NCBI RefSeq assembly: GCF_020873915.1 | Contig: NZ_JAHWGP010000024.1 | Span: 58,927-122,926, forward strand | DNA length: 64,000 nt | Direction: 5' to 3' | DNA from: Streptomyces sp. DH5 | GTDB taxonomy: Bacteria > Actinomycetota > Actinomycetes > Streptomycetales > Streptomycetaceae | Shown here: positions 26,902 through 35,562 of the stretch, piece after piece | Position numbering within the stretch: the stretch's first letter is position 1 | Layout: each line of letters begins with the position of its first letter | Translations under genes and position numbers: made by a program | The notes under the pieces: generated by a model | Told to the model about the DNA's origin: nothing | The model's input: the letters and a program-made list of their open reading frames with translations, nothing else | Database searches by the model: none

Positions 26902-28401
26902 GTGGCGCAGTGGACCTCGGCAGTGGGCGTGGCACAACTGGCCCGCCAGCTCAACTCCCAGCAGGACCGCCCGGCCGGCCCCGGCACCAGGCGTCCGCCC
27001 GCCTACCGCGCACTCGCCGACGGCATCCGCCTGCTGGTGCTCGAAGGGCGCGTCCCCGTCGCCGCCCGGCTGCCCGCCGAACGCGAACTGGCACTCGCCC
27101 TGTCCGTCAGCCGCACCACCGTCGCCGCCGCCTACGAGGCACTGCGCGCCGAGGGCTTCCTGGAGTCACGGCGCGGCGCGGGGAGCTGGACCGCCGTCCC
27201 GGCCGGCAACCCGGTCCCCGCGCGAGGGCTGGAACCACTGCCTCCTGAGGCCCTCGGCTCGATGATCGACCTCGGCTGCGCCGCCCTCCCCGCCCCCGAA
27301 CCGTGGCTCACCCGGGCCGTCCAGGGCGCCCTGGAGGAGCTTCCGCCGTACGCGCACACCCACGGCGACTACCCCGCCGGGCTGCCGGCCCTGCGGTCGA
27401 TGATCGCGGACCGCTACACCGAGCGGGGCGTCCCGACCATGCCCGAGCAGATCATGGTGACGACGGGCGCCATGGGCGCGATCGACGCCATCTGCCACCT
27501 CTTCGGGGGACGCGGCGAGCGCATCGCCGTCGAGTCCCCGTCCTACGCCAACATCCTTCAGCTGATGCGGGAGGCCGGCGCCCGGCTCGTCCCCGTCGCC
27601 ATGGCCGAAGGGCTGACCGGATGGGACATGGACCGCTGGCGTCAGGTCCTGCGGGAGGCCGCACCCCGGATCGCGTACGTCGTCGCCGACTTCCACAACC
27701 CGACCGGCGCGCTCGCCGACGAGGACCAGCGGCGCCGGCTGGTGGACGCGGCACGCTCCGCGGGGACGGTGCTGGTCGCCGACGAGACGATGAGCGAGCT
27801 CTGGCTCGACGCGGACGTGGAGATGCCGCGCGCGGTGTGCGCGTTCGACCCAGCGGGGTCCACGGTGATCACGGTCGGTTCGGCGAGCAAGGCGTTCTGG
27901 GCCGGGATGCGCATCGGCTGGGTCCGCGCGGCCCCGGACGTGATCCGCAGCCTCGTCGCGGCCCGTGCCTACGCCGACATGGGCACACCCGTCCTCGAAC
28001 AGCTGGCCGTGAACTGGCTGCTCGGAACGGGCGGCTGGGAGCAGGCGGTGGAGGTACGGCGCGCCCAGGCCCGGCACAACCGGGACGAGCTGGTGAGCGC
28101 GGTGCGGCGGGAGCTGCCCGACTGGGAGTTCGAGGTGCCCCGGGGCGGGCTCACCCTGTGGGTCCGCACCGGCGGCCTCTCCGGCTCCCGGCTGGCCGAG
28201 GCGGGGGAGCGGGTCGGCGTACGGGTGCCGTCCGGGCCGCGCTTCGGGGTGGACGGCGCCTTCGAGGGCTACGTACGGCTGCCGTTCACCGTGGGCGGCG
28301 CCGTGGCCGACGAAGCGGCGGCGCGCCTGGCGGCGGCGGCCCGCATCGTGGAGTCCGGAGGTACGACCGGCACGGACGTCCCGCGCTCCTTCGTGGCGTA
28401 G
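26902..28401 (+). CDS. MocR-family regulator (GntR helix-turn-helix plus aminotransferase domain)
   Basis: A 499-aa regulator. Residues about 35-105 form a winged helix-turn-helix (LLVLEGRVPVAARLPAEREL, ALSVSRTTVAAAYEALRAEG). Residues about 130-490 form a fold-type I aminotransferase domain with FHNPTGALADEDQRRRLVD and the PLP-lysine motif VGSASKAFWAGMRIGWV intact. Known family members (PdxR, GabR) sense PLP or an amine. The GTG at 26902 gives the full N-terminus; the ribosome-binding site is distant. It is divergent from the YczE-like gene across about 99 nt, the likely site of autoregulation. Confidence 0.9.
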   Translation: MAQWTSAVGVAQLARQLNSQQDRPAGPGTRRPPAYRALADGIRLLVLEGRVPVAARLPAERELALALSVSRTTVAAAYEALRAEGFLESRRGAGSWTAVPAGNPVPARGLEPLPPEALGSMIDLGCAALPAPEPWLTRAVQGALEELPPYAHTHGDYPAGLPALRSMIADRYTERGVPTMPEQIMVTTGAMGAIDAICHLFGGRGERIAVESPSYANILQLMREAGARLVPVAMAEGLTGWDMDRWRQVLREAAPRIAYVVADFHNPTGALADEDQRRRLVDAARSAGTVLVADETMSELWLDADVEMPRAVCAFDPAGSTVITVGSASKAFWAGMRIGWVRAAPDVIRSLVAARAYADMGTPVLEQLAVNWLLGTGGWEQAVEVRRAQARHNRDELVSAVRRELPDWEFEVPRGGLTLWVRTGGLSGSRLAEAGERVGVRVPSGPRFGVDGAFEGYVRLPFTVGGAVADEAAARLAAAARIVESGGTTGTDVPRSFVA

Positions 28402-28481
28402 CCGGGCACCGCGCCGGGCTCGTCGCGGGGCGTGGTGCCGGACCGGCGGCGCTCACCGCGGTGGCCGCCGCCGGTGGGCCG

Positions 28482-30206
28482 TCAGGAGGACGGCTCGGCG
28501 ACCGCCTTCTGCCCAGGCGCCGGCTCGGCAGCGGCGGACCCGTTCGCCGGGGGTTCCTCCGCCTCGGCGGCCACCGCCCCAGCGGGCACCTTCTCCATGG
28601 CCACCTTCTCCGGCCGCTCGGACTCGGTGAGCATGACGGCAGCATCCGCCCGTTCCGACTCCAGCAGCTCCGGCTCCTCGTCCGCCGGGGTCGTCCGCGG
28701 CGGCAGCAGGTCCAGGACCGCCTGCCGGTGGATGTCACTCGTCGCGTCGTCGTACGGGTCCGGTGTCGCGGGGACCTGGAGGCGGTGCACCGGTCCCGAG
28801 CCCAGGCGGGCGAAGCCGCGCCCCGCCGGGACCTGGTCGACGGGTGTGGTGTGCGGGGGCGCCCCCAGCACGTTCTGAACCTGCTCCGCCGTCGCGGGAC
28901 CGAGGACGACCCGCGCGCGCGTGTGCTGCCGTACCGGGTCGACGAGGCTGTCCAGGGCGTCGAGCTGCTCGGCGACGACCACGGTGACGTTCGCCGGGCG
29001 GCCGTGCCGCAGGGGGACCTGAAGCAGGGTCTGGGGGTCCGTGCGGCCCTCCGCGGTGGCCAGGTCGGTGAACGCGCTCGGCCGGTCCAGCAGCAGCCAC
29101 AGGGGACGCCTGGCGTCCTGCGGCGGTGGATCGCCCGCCTGGTGGGCCCTGTTGGCGGCGATCAGCCGGCGCTCCGTCTCGTGCGCGGCCCACTCCAGGC
29201 TCGTCAGGGCGCCCGTCAGCCCGCACTCGACGGCGAGCACACCGTCCCGGCCGGTCAGACAGGCGTACTCGCCCGTCCCGCCGCCGTCGACGATCACCAC
29301 GTCACCGTGGTGGAGCGCCTGCAGGGCGATGGAGCGCAACAGGGTCGACGTGCCGCTGCCCGGCTGGCCGACGGCGAGCAGATGGGGCTCGGTGGAGCGG
29401 ATGCCGGTGCGCCACACGACGGGGGGCGCGTCGCGCTGCTCCTCGCCGTGCGCGCCGTGGGTGAGCGGCAGTGTCCGCTGCACCCGGATGGGGTCGGTGA
29501 AGCCCAGGACGGTCTCGCCGGGCGCCGTGACGAAGGGCTGCGCTGCGATGTCCGTGGGCAGCGGAGCGAGGACCCGGACCGTGAGCTGGTTGCCCTCCTC
29601 GTCCCAGACGAAGTGGTACTCGCGGCCGCGGCCCGATTTGGCGCCGATCAGATGCTCGATCCGCGCCCGGGACTCGGGCTCGCCGTCGGTGAAGTAGGCG
29701 GGGTAGCCGATGACGAGGTGGGTGACGCGGCCCGTGCCGTCGAACTCGTACTCGGAGAAGGCCTTCTCCCAGGCGCCGCCGTGGGCGTAGAGCGGTTCGG
29801 GGTCCCCGGCGGTGGAGAAGTAGGGCACCAGGGCTTCGTAGAGGGACTTCAGGCGCTCGATCTGCGACGCGTCGGGACCTTCGGGTGCGGCGGGGGCGCG
29901 GTCCCGGCCCTGCCAGGCCGCCGCCGCCATCAGGGTGATGACGGCGAGCAGCGGACCGTACGGCGCCAGTGCCACGACCAGCACGACCGACGCCACCAGG
30001 AAGAACAGCGCGCCGCGTCTGTCCTTGGGGGTGTCGGCCCACCTGCGCCGCCCGGCCGAGGCCAGCCGGCGCAGACCACGCGTGATGGTGATCAGCGGGT
30101 GGAGGACGTCCGTGGCGCTGTCGGCCGCCGTCCTGGCCAGCTCCCGGCTCCGGGCGAGCTGCGCGCTGCCGTTGCTGAGGATGCGGGGGAGGGGGCGCCT
30201 GGCCAC
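28482..30206 (-). CDS. sffA: SffA, SpoIIIE/FtsK-like septal protein with a degenerate Walker A
   Basis: A 574-aa protein encoded with smeA. Residues about 65-97 hold two membrane segments (LFFLVASVVLVVALAPYGPL and next). The cytosolic part has an FtsK-like P-loop domain with VWRTGIRSTEPHLLAVGQPG, then SGTSTLLRSIALQ. The invariant Walker A lysine is replaced: the motif reads G-Q-P-G-S-G-T-S, with Thr286. Walker B-like LWLLLDRPS is present. The C-terminal ~90 residues are acidic and Pro/Ala-rich. Known: in S. coelicolor SffA is targeted to sporulation septa by SmeA and affects spore chromosome segregation and maturation. The name rests on recognition of the smeA-sffA pair. Confidence 0.85.
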   Translation of the reverse strand: MARRPLPRILSNGSAQLARSRELARTAADSATDVLHPLITITRGLRRLASAGRRRWADTPKDRRGALFFLVASVVLVVALAPYGPLLAVITLMAAAAWQGRDRAPAAPEGPDASQIERLKSLYEALVPYFSTAGDPEPLYAHGGAWEKAFSEYEFDGTGRVTHLVIGYPAYFTDGEPESRARIEHLIGAKSGRGREYHFVWDEEGNQLTVRVLAPLPTDIAAQPFVTAPGETVLGFTDPIRVQRTLPLTHGAHGEEQRDAPPVVWRTGIRSTEPHLLAVGQPGSGTSTLLRSIALQALHHGDVVIVDGGGTGEYACLTGRDGVLAVECGLTGALTSLEWAAHETERRLIAANRAHQAGDPPPQDARRPLWLLLDRPSAFTDLATAEGRTDPQTLLQVPLRHGRPANVTVVVAEQLDALDSLVDPVRQHTRARVVLGPATAEQVQNVLGAPPHTTPVDQVPAGRGFARLGSGPVHRLQVPATPDPYDDATSDIHRQAVLDLLPPRTTPADEEPELLESERADAAVMLTESERPEKVAMEKVPAGAVAAEAEEPPANGSAAAEPAPGQKAVAEPSS

Positions 30207-30261
30207 TGCTGTCTCCAGAGGGTGGTGCGTACGGGGCGGGCGGGTGCGTGGTGGGGGCGGG

Positions 30262-30456
30262 TCAGAACTTGAACCCGCCCAGGAGGCCGGCCAGACTCTC
30301 GCCGCCCGCCTTGATGCTCGGAGCGATGGCCGTGCTGGCCAGGTAGAAGCCGAACAGCATCGCCACCAGGGCGTGCGACGCCTTCAGCCCGTCCTTGCGG
30401 AAGAAGATGAAGACGACAACGCCGAGCAGCACCACGCACGAAATCGAGATGATCAT
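30262..30456 (-). CDS. smeA: SmeA, small membrane protein of sporulation septa
   Basis: A 64-aa protein with two transmembrane helices (MIISISCVVLLGVVVFIFFR and HALVAMLFGFYLASTAIAPS), a short basic loop between them and a Gly-rich tail. AGGAGA precedes the ATG. It lies 55 nt upstream of sffA in the same operon. Known: SmeA localises SffA to division septa in S. coelicolor and is made during sporulation of aerial hyphae. Confidence 0.88.
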   Translation of the reverse strand: MIISISCVVLLGVVVFIFFRKDGLKASHALVAMLFGFYLASTAIAPSIKAGGESLAGLLGGFKF

Positions 30457-30508
30457 GTGAGTTCTCCTGGTTCGCGGGGACAGTCACCATGAGTACTTCC
30501 AGAATCAC

Positions 30509-30537
30509 AGAATGTATCTATACGATAAAAGGTGCAA
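30509..30537 (-). promoter_or_regulatory. Predicted smeA-sffA promoter with an AT-rich dyad
   Basis: TTGCAC (30532-30537) and CATTCT (30509-30514) on the minus strand are 17 nt apart. The spacer, unusually AT-rich for this genome, holds GTAT-N2-ATAC (30514-30523), a dyad of the type bound by GntR-family proteins. Known: smeA depends on whi genes; WhiH is of the GntR family. That WhiH binds here is inference. Confidence 0.5.
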
Positions 30538-30719
30538 CTGGGTGGATTCTCCGCGAAAACCCTCGGACGGGCCTGTCGTGATCTTCACCTCGGGCGGATC
30601 CCGTCATGCGCCGTGCGAGCCAGTACGCTGGCGATTCACCCGTACGGCTCTGCACCGCTCGCAGACGTCCGTTCGTTCCCCTGATGCGTGAAGCATGAGC
30701 AGTGAGAGGCGGTCCGGCG

Positions 30720-31112
30720 ATGACCGATGCCCCCGACCCCGAGGTCGTGGAGCTGGCGACCAAGATCTTCGACCTGGCCCGGCGCGGCCGGACCGAGGAA
30801 CTCGTGGCCTACATCGACGCGGGAGTCCCGGCCAACCTCACCAACGACCGGGGTGACGCGCTCGTGATGCTCGCCGCCTACCACGGCCACGCCGACACGG
30901 TGCGCGCACTGCTGGAGCGAGGCGCCGCCGCCGACCGCGTCAACGACCGCGGCCAGACCCCCCTCGCGGGGGCGGTCTTCAAGGGCGAGACCGAAGTGAT
31001 CGAGGTCCTGCTGAAGGGCGGCGCCGACCCCTCCGCCGGCACCCCCTCGGCCGTCGACACGGCTCGGATGTTCGACCGTACGGAACTGCTCGAGCTGTTC
31101 GGCGAGCGCTGA
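30720..31112 (+). CDS. Ankyrin-repeat protein
   Basis: A 130-aa protein with about three to four ankyrin repeats: TEELVAYIDAGVPANLTNDR, GDALVMLAAYHGHADTVRAL, GQTPLAGAVFKGETEVIEVL, GGADPSAGTPSAVDTARM. It has no signal peptide and should be a cytosolic adaptor. The ATG at 30720 has GAGAGG about 11 nt upstream; an in-frame GTG at 30702 is the alternative. It is divergent from smeA, with about 260 nt between them. Confidence 0.9.
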   Translation: MTDAPDPEVVELATKIFDLARRGRTEELVAYIDAGVPANLTNDRGDALVMLAAYHGHADTVRALLERGAAADRVNDRGQTPLAGAVFKGETEVIEVLLKGGADPSAGTPSAVDTARMFDRTELLELFGER

Positions 31113-31307
31113 GCTACCCGCTCCGACCAGCGAAAACACGGAAAACGGGGGAGGCGGTGCAGGGCCGCCGAAATTTCGGTCGCGGTAGATGTGACCGCCG
31201 GGTCATCATGACGACGTGATTCACGGACGCGATGGCTGGGCAGGTGTTGCCGCACCGCGCGGGCCGTGATGCGGCCCGCCCGGGCCACGGACGAGAGGCA
31301 GAGAGAG

Positions 31308-31367
31308 ATGGTCTACAGCAAGCAGGAAACGGTGGGCGCACCGACGTGTTGTCACGCGGCCAGGTAA
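31308..31367 (+). CDS. Putative 19-residue micro-ORF with a Cys-Cys pair
   Basis: The frame reads MVYSKQETVGAPTCCHAAR and stops with TAA at 31367. It has a purine-rich ribosome-binding site (GAGAGGCAGAGAGAG) directly before the ATG. A 7-bp hairpin (31259-31265 with 31273-31279) lies just upstream. It precedes the HEAT-like gene by 46 nt. The size, strong translation signal and tandem Cys suggest a leader peptide; coding status is unproven. The rest of 31113-31412 shows no other gene. Confidence 0.45.
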   Translation: MVYSKQETVGAPTCCHAAR

Positions 31368-31412
31368 GGCACGTCCCCGGTTGCGTCGACGCTTGATGTG
31401 AGGCTGTTTCCC

Positions 31413-32831
31413 ATGTTCGATCCGGTCATAGCGCCCAGCGGTACGCTGCTCGGCCTGCTCCAGCGGGGCCGCGGCGACGGCACACTGCACGCACTCACCG
31501 CCCCGCGACCCGAAGCGCTCGCGGCGCTGAACCACTGTGTGCTGCGCGACCCGCGCCACGACTGGCAGGTGGAGAACCGCTCCCTCTATTACGCCCGCCT
31601 CTACCTCGATCTGCACGGCGAACTCGACGCGGTCGAGGCCCACCTCTTCGACCCGGAGGACGTCCTCGACACCGAGGAGTCACGCACCGGGCTGGCGCTG
31701 GCCGTCCTCGGACACCTCGCCTCCTACGGCAGGCGGGACGCCCTGGAACTGCTGCGCAGGTACGCCGCCCACGGCACCAACTGGGCCTGGGCCCTGGACG
31801 AACTGGCCCTCAGGGACGACGACGCGGGCCTGCGCGCCCTCGCCGCCCCGGTCCTCGCGCGGTTCACCACCGACGCCGAGGGCGAGGCCGAACTGGCCGC
31901 CACCGTCCGCGACGCCTTCGAGCCACGGCCGTGGCGGCTGTGGGCCGACGATCCGCGCCCGTCCGTCGCCACCCGCGTGCGCGCGGCACAGGAGGCCGGC
32001 AGCTTCGACCGCTGGCAGCGGCAGATGCGCCCCACCGGGCCGCGCCCCGGCTGGAGCGTACGAGCGGTGTTCGAATGGGCTCAGCAGGGCATGGAGCGCG
32101 GCGCCGCGCTCCACGTCCCGGCCGCCCGGTGCCTCTCCGCAGTGGCCGGCCCCGAGGACCGGACGGAGATCGTCCGGGCCGCCGAGGACGGCACCGAGGG
32201 AGCCCGCTGTACCGCCCTGCGGTACCTCGCCGACGGCAACGACCCCGATGCCCTGACGCTGATCGAGCGCGCCGTGGCCACCGGCTCCGCGCCCGTCGTG
32301 GAGGCCGCCGTCGACGCCTTCGAACGCATGCGTTCCCTCGCCGCGGTCGACCGGGCGCGCGGCTGGGCCCGCCGGCCCGACCCGCTCGGCGCCGCGGCCG
32401 GCCGGGTGCTCGCCTGCCGGGGCGGCCTCCAGGACCGCGACCTGGTCCTCGCGGCCCTGCGCGAGGCCGTACGGGGCGAGGGCCCCGACGCTCCCACCCT
32501 GTGGACCCTCGTGGACGGGGCCGGGCGCCTCGGCATCGGCTGTGCCGCCCCGGTCCTGCGGCACGTCTACCGCGAGACCGCCTCCTCCCACCTGCGCGGC
32601 AGGGCCGCCCGCGCCCTCGCCGCGACCGATCCCTCCTTCGGCACCGGCTTCGCCGTCGAGTGTCTGTGGGACTGCGAGGAGACCACGCGCGAGGTCGCCG
32701 CCCGGCACGCCGAGACCGGCGACACGCGGGTCGTGGACCGCCTGCGCAGGCTCGCCGCCGACCCGGCCGAGGAGGCCGAGGTCCAGACCGCCGTACGCAG
32801 CCGGATCGGCCCCGAGGAGACGGCCGTGTGA
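31413..32831 (+). CDS. HEAT-repeat-like protein of unknown function
   Basis: A 472-aa cytosolic protein, almost entirely alpha-helical. Repeats of about 30 residues rich in Ala, Arg and Leu occur from residue 100 on, for example GLALAVLGHLASYGRRDALE, GARCTALRYLADGNDPDAL and LRGRAARALAATDPSFGTGF, like HEAT/PBS-lyase repeats. The N-terminal part (residues 1-95: MFDPVIAPSGTLLGLLQRGR, RDPRHDWQVENRSLYYARLY) looks unique. I do not recognise a catalytic motif. The ATG at 31413 is favoured by GAGG upstream; an in-frame GTG lies 15 nt earlier. Confidence 0.8.
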   Translation: MFDPVIAPSGTLLGLLQRGRGDGTLHALTAPRPEALAALNHCVLRDPRHDWQVENRSLYYARLYLDLHGELDAVEAHLFDPEDVLDTEESRTGLALAVLGHLASYGRRDALELLRRYAAHGTNWAWALDELALRDDDAGLRALAAPVLARFTTDAEGEAELAATVRDAFEPRPWRLWADDPRPSVATRVRAAQEAGSFDRWQRQMRPTGPRPGWSVRAVFEWAQQGMERGAALHVPAARCLSAVAGPEDRTEIVRAAEDGTEGARCTALRYLADGNDPDALTLIERAVATGSAPVVEAAVDAFERMRSLAAVDRARGWARRPDPLGAAAGRVLACRGGLQDRDLVLAALREAVRGEGPDAPTLWTLVDGAGRLGIGCAAPVLRHVYRETASSHLRGRAARALAATDPSFGTGFAVECLWDCEETTREVAARHAETGDTRVVDRLRRLAADPAEEAEVQTAVRSRIGPEETAV

Positions 32832-33311
32832 CCCGCCGGCGCAGGTAGGGCGGCGTAACGGCCGGACCCGTGGGAGCCCGGGCGGGTGGGGGCGCCGGCG
32901 GCCGTCGCGGTGGGAGCGCAACCTCCCCGGCATGCGCTTCCGCGCGGAAGATTCACGTTGACGTGCCACCCCGGTGGCGACGACACCAGGATGCGTGTCG
33001 TCCCCGTCGCCCGGTCCTGTCCCCCCCGATGTGCACGGCGTGGCCCCCGGCGCGCTCCGTACCGCCCGGCGCCTCGCGGCCGCGGCCGCGGCCACGTGCC
33101 CGTCGCCCCGGCAGGCTGCGCAACCGACGACGGACCATCGTGCTCGGTCGTCCGCCGCGCGGCGCCTGACCGGCGGATCGCGCCGGCGGCCACCGACGTT
33201 CCCGTGCGGCACGGCGGGCGGCGTCCACCGCGTACAGCCGCTCGGCGGAACGGCGAGGACCTGCCCCGGCCCGGCGCCTCCTTGCCGCGCCGGTCCGTCA
33301 GGCCCGGTCCC
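32832..33311. other. 480-nt intergenic region without a supported gene
   Basis: Convergent boundary between the HEAT-like gene and pxpC. It holds a dyad CACGT-N2-ACGTG near 32953-32964 and a short CCACC/GGTGG hairpin just after it. Open frames here are Arg/Pro-rich with no ribosome-binding site or known domain. No clear terminator was identified. Confidence 0.5.
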
Positions 33312-34181
33312 TCAGCGGCGGCGTACGGCGACGAAGCGGACCGGGATGCCGGGCGCGGCCTGGGCTGCGGCCGGGAGGTCGGCGCGGTGGACGACGGCGA
33401 TCACCGGGTAGCCCCCGGTGGTCGGATGGTCGGACAGGAAGACCACCGGTGTGCCGTCCGGCGGTACCTGGACCGCACCCAGCACCACGCCCTCGCTGGG
33501 AAGTTCCTCTCGTCTCGCCCGTTCCAGGGCCGGCCCGGACGTGCGCAGTCCGATGCGGTTGCTCGCCGGCGACACGTGGTACGTCCGCGACGTGAGGAGC
33601 CGTACCGCCTCCGGGGTGAACCAGTCGTCGCGCGGGCCCGTGGTCACGCGCAGCACGAGTGCGGCCGGGGGTGCGGGCTGCGGCGCGACGTCCACGCCCC
33701 CGTGGCCGGCCCGCGGCGGCCCGAGGGGAAGCACGGAACCGTCCGTGAGGGGGGCCGGGCCGAGGCCCGAGAGCAGGTCCGTGGAGCGGCTGCCGAGCAC
33801 CGGTTCGACGGCGATGCCACCGGAGACCGCCACATAGGACCGCACTCCGAGGACCGCCGCCCCGACGTCCAGCACGGAACCGGCCCGCACGCGCACCGGC
33901 GCCCCCCACGCGGCCGGGCGGCCGTCCACCCGCACCGGGCAGGGAGCTCCGGTGACCGCCACCGTGACCGCCGAACGGAGGAGCACGGAACAGCCGTCGA
34001 GGGTGGTCTCCAGCACGGCGGCCCCCGGCGCGTTGCTTACCAGCCGGTTCGCGAGGACCGCGGCGGGCCCGTCCAGCGCCCCGGAGCGGGGCACGCCGAG
34101 GTGGGCATGACCCGGGCGGCCCCGGTCCTGCACCGTGGTCAGGGCTCCCGCCCGAACGACGGCGAGCGCACGGTCCGTCAT
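33312..34181 (-). CDS. pxpC: 5-oxoprolinase subunit C (KipA-like)
   Basis: Part of the ATP-dependent prokaryotic 5-oxoprolinase PxpABC, which converts pyroglutamate to glutamate. The 289-aa protein contains LTTVQDRGRPGHAHLGVPRS, which is the biotin-carboxylase-like AHS2/KipA signature, then SYVAVSGGIAVEPVLGSRST and FLSDHPTTGGYPVIAVVHRA. The ATG overlaps the end of pxpB by 4 nt. It is the last gene of the operon. Confidence 0.93.
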   Translation of the reverse strand: MTDRALAVVRAGALTTVQDRGRPGHAHLGVPRSGALDGPAAVLANRLVSNAPGAAVLETTLDGCSVLLRSAVTVAVTGAPCPVRVDGRPAAWGAPVRVRAGSVLDVGAAVLGVRSYVAVSGGIAVEPVLGSRSTDLLSGLGPAPLTDGSVLPLGPPRAGHGGVDVAPQPAPPAALVLRVTTGPRDDWFTPEAVRLLTSRTYHVSPASNRIGLRTSGPALERARREELPSEGVVLGAVQVPPDGTPVVFLSDHPTTGGYPVIAVVHRADLPAAAQAAPGIPVRFVAVRRR

Positions 34182-34807
34182 ACAGCGGGCCCCGTCGCCG
34201 GCACCGGGACGAACCGCACGCGCGTGCCGGGCGAGAGCACCGCCGCCGGCACCCGCGCGGGGTCCCACAGCACGAGGTCGGTCGTGCCGATCAGCCGCCA
34301 GCCCCCTGGGGAGGAACGCGGGTACACACCGGTGTAGGGGCCCGCCAGCGCCACCGAACCGGCGGGGACGGCCGTGCGCGGGGACGGTCGGCGGGGCACG
34401 TCGTAGCGCGACGGCAGACCCGTGAGGTACCCGAAACCGGGCGCGAATCCGCAGAAGGCGACACGGAACTCGGCCGTCGCGTGCACCCGGGCCACCTCCT
34501 GGACGGGGACACCCCAGTGCGCGGCGACCTCGACCAGATCCGGTCCGTCGTAGCGCACCGGGATCTCGACCGTCTCCGCCGCACGCGCGGACACGGGCGG
34601 CAGCCGCAGGGCGGCCAGTTCGGCCGCCAGCCTGCCGGGCTCGGGCACGCCGTCGAGCAGCACCGTACGGGCCGCGGGCACGATCTCACCGGCCGGCAGC
34701 GAGCCCTCCGCACGGCGTCGCAGCAGCTCCGCGTGAAGTGCCTGCGCCTCGTCGCCGGAGGAGACCTCGAGGAGCAGGGCCTCCGCACCGACGGGCAGCA
34801 CCCTCAT
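34178..34807 (-). CDS. pxpB: 5-oxoprolinase subunit B (KipI-like)
   Basis: A 209-aa AHS1/KipI-type cyclophilin-like protein. It has the signature EFRVAFCGFAPGFGYLTGLP, followed by VPRRPSPRTAVPAGSVALAG and YPRSSPGGWRLIGTTDLVLW. It couples to pxpA (overlap at 34804-34807) and to pxpC (overlap at 34178-34181). The ATG at 34807 is preferred; an upstream frame extension only overlaps pxpA. Confidence 0.93.
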   Translation of the reverse strand: MRVLPVGAEALLLEVSSGDEAQALHAELLRRRAEGSLPAGEIVPAARTVLLDGVPEPGRLAAELAALRLPPVSARAAETVEIPVRYDGPDLVEVAAHWGVPVQEVARVHATAEFRVAFCGFAPGFGYLTGLPSRYDVPRRPSPRTAVPAGSVALAGPYTGVYPRSSPGGWRLIGTTDLVLWDPARVPAAVLSPGTRVRFVPVPATGPAV

Positions 34808-35562
34808 GCGAACGCCTCCACCCGGACGCCGGCCGCCTCCAGCTCCGCACGCACCAGCCGGGCAAGGTCCACCGCGCCGGGCGTGTCGCCGTGCAGGCAC
34901 AGGGAACGCGCCCGCACCTCGATGCGCCGCCCGGACCGCGCGGCGATCTCCGCACGGCGGGCCAGTTCCACCGAGCGCGTCACGACGGACTCCGGGTCGG
35001 TGATCACGGCGCCCTCCTCACGGCGCGGCACCAGCGCGCCCTCGTCGGTGTACGCCCGGTCCGCGAACGCCTCCGTGACCACCGGCAGACCCGCCTTCCC
35101 GGCCAGTTCCAGCAGACGGGAACCGGGCAGACCGAGCACCGGCAGCCCGGCATCGGCCAGGACCACCCCGTCGACCACCGCGCGGGCCTGTTCCTCGTCG
35201 TGCACGACCCGGTTGTAGAGCGCCCCGTGCGGCTTGACGTAGGCCACGCGGGAACCCGCCGCGCGGGCGAACACCTCCAGGGCGCCGATCTGGTAGGCCA
35301 CCTCGGCAGCCAGCTCGGCCGGCGGCACGTCCATCGCGCGCCTCCCGAACCCCGCGAGGTCCCGGTAGGAGACCTGGGCGCCGATCCGCACCCCGCGTTC
35401 GGCCGCGAGTGCGCACACCCGGCGCATGGTGGCCGCGTCCCCGGCGTGGAAACCGCAGGCCACGTTGGCGCTCGTGACGACGGACAGCAGCCTCTCGTCG
35501 TCGGTCAGCCGCCAGCGGCCGAAGCCCTCACCGAGGTCGGCGTTCAGATCGATCGGGGTCAT
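34804..35562 (-). CDS. pxpA: 5-oxoprolinase subunit A (LamB/YcsF family)
   Basis: A 252-aa LamB/YcsF protein: IDLNADLGEGFGRWRLTDDE, SVVTSANVACGFHAGDAATM, GAQVSYRDLAGFGRRAMDVP and VKPHGALYNRVVHDEEQARA are all family landmarks. It forms the catalytic body of PxpABC with the coupled pxpB and pxpC. The ATG at 35562 follows GGCGAGGAG. The operon is divergent from a GntR/FCD regulator, which probably controls it. Confidence 0.94.
   Translation of the reverse strand: MTPIDLNADLGEGFGRWRLTDDERLLSVVTSANVACGFHAGDAATMRRVCALAAERGVRIGAQVSYRDLAGFGRRAMDVPPAELAAEVAYQIGALEVFARAAGSRVAYVKPHGALYNRVVHDEEQARAVVDGVVLADAGLPVLGLPGSRLLELAGKAGLPVVTEAFADRAYTDEGALVPRREEGAVITDPESVVTRSVELARRAEIAARSGRRIEVRARSLCLHGDTPGAVDLARLVRAELEAAGVRVEAFA

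Noticed and set aside
32870-33310. Several overlapping frames between the HEAT-like gene and pxpC
   Set aside because: All are Arg/Pro/Ala-rich with no translation signal or motif on either strand.
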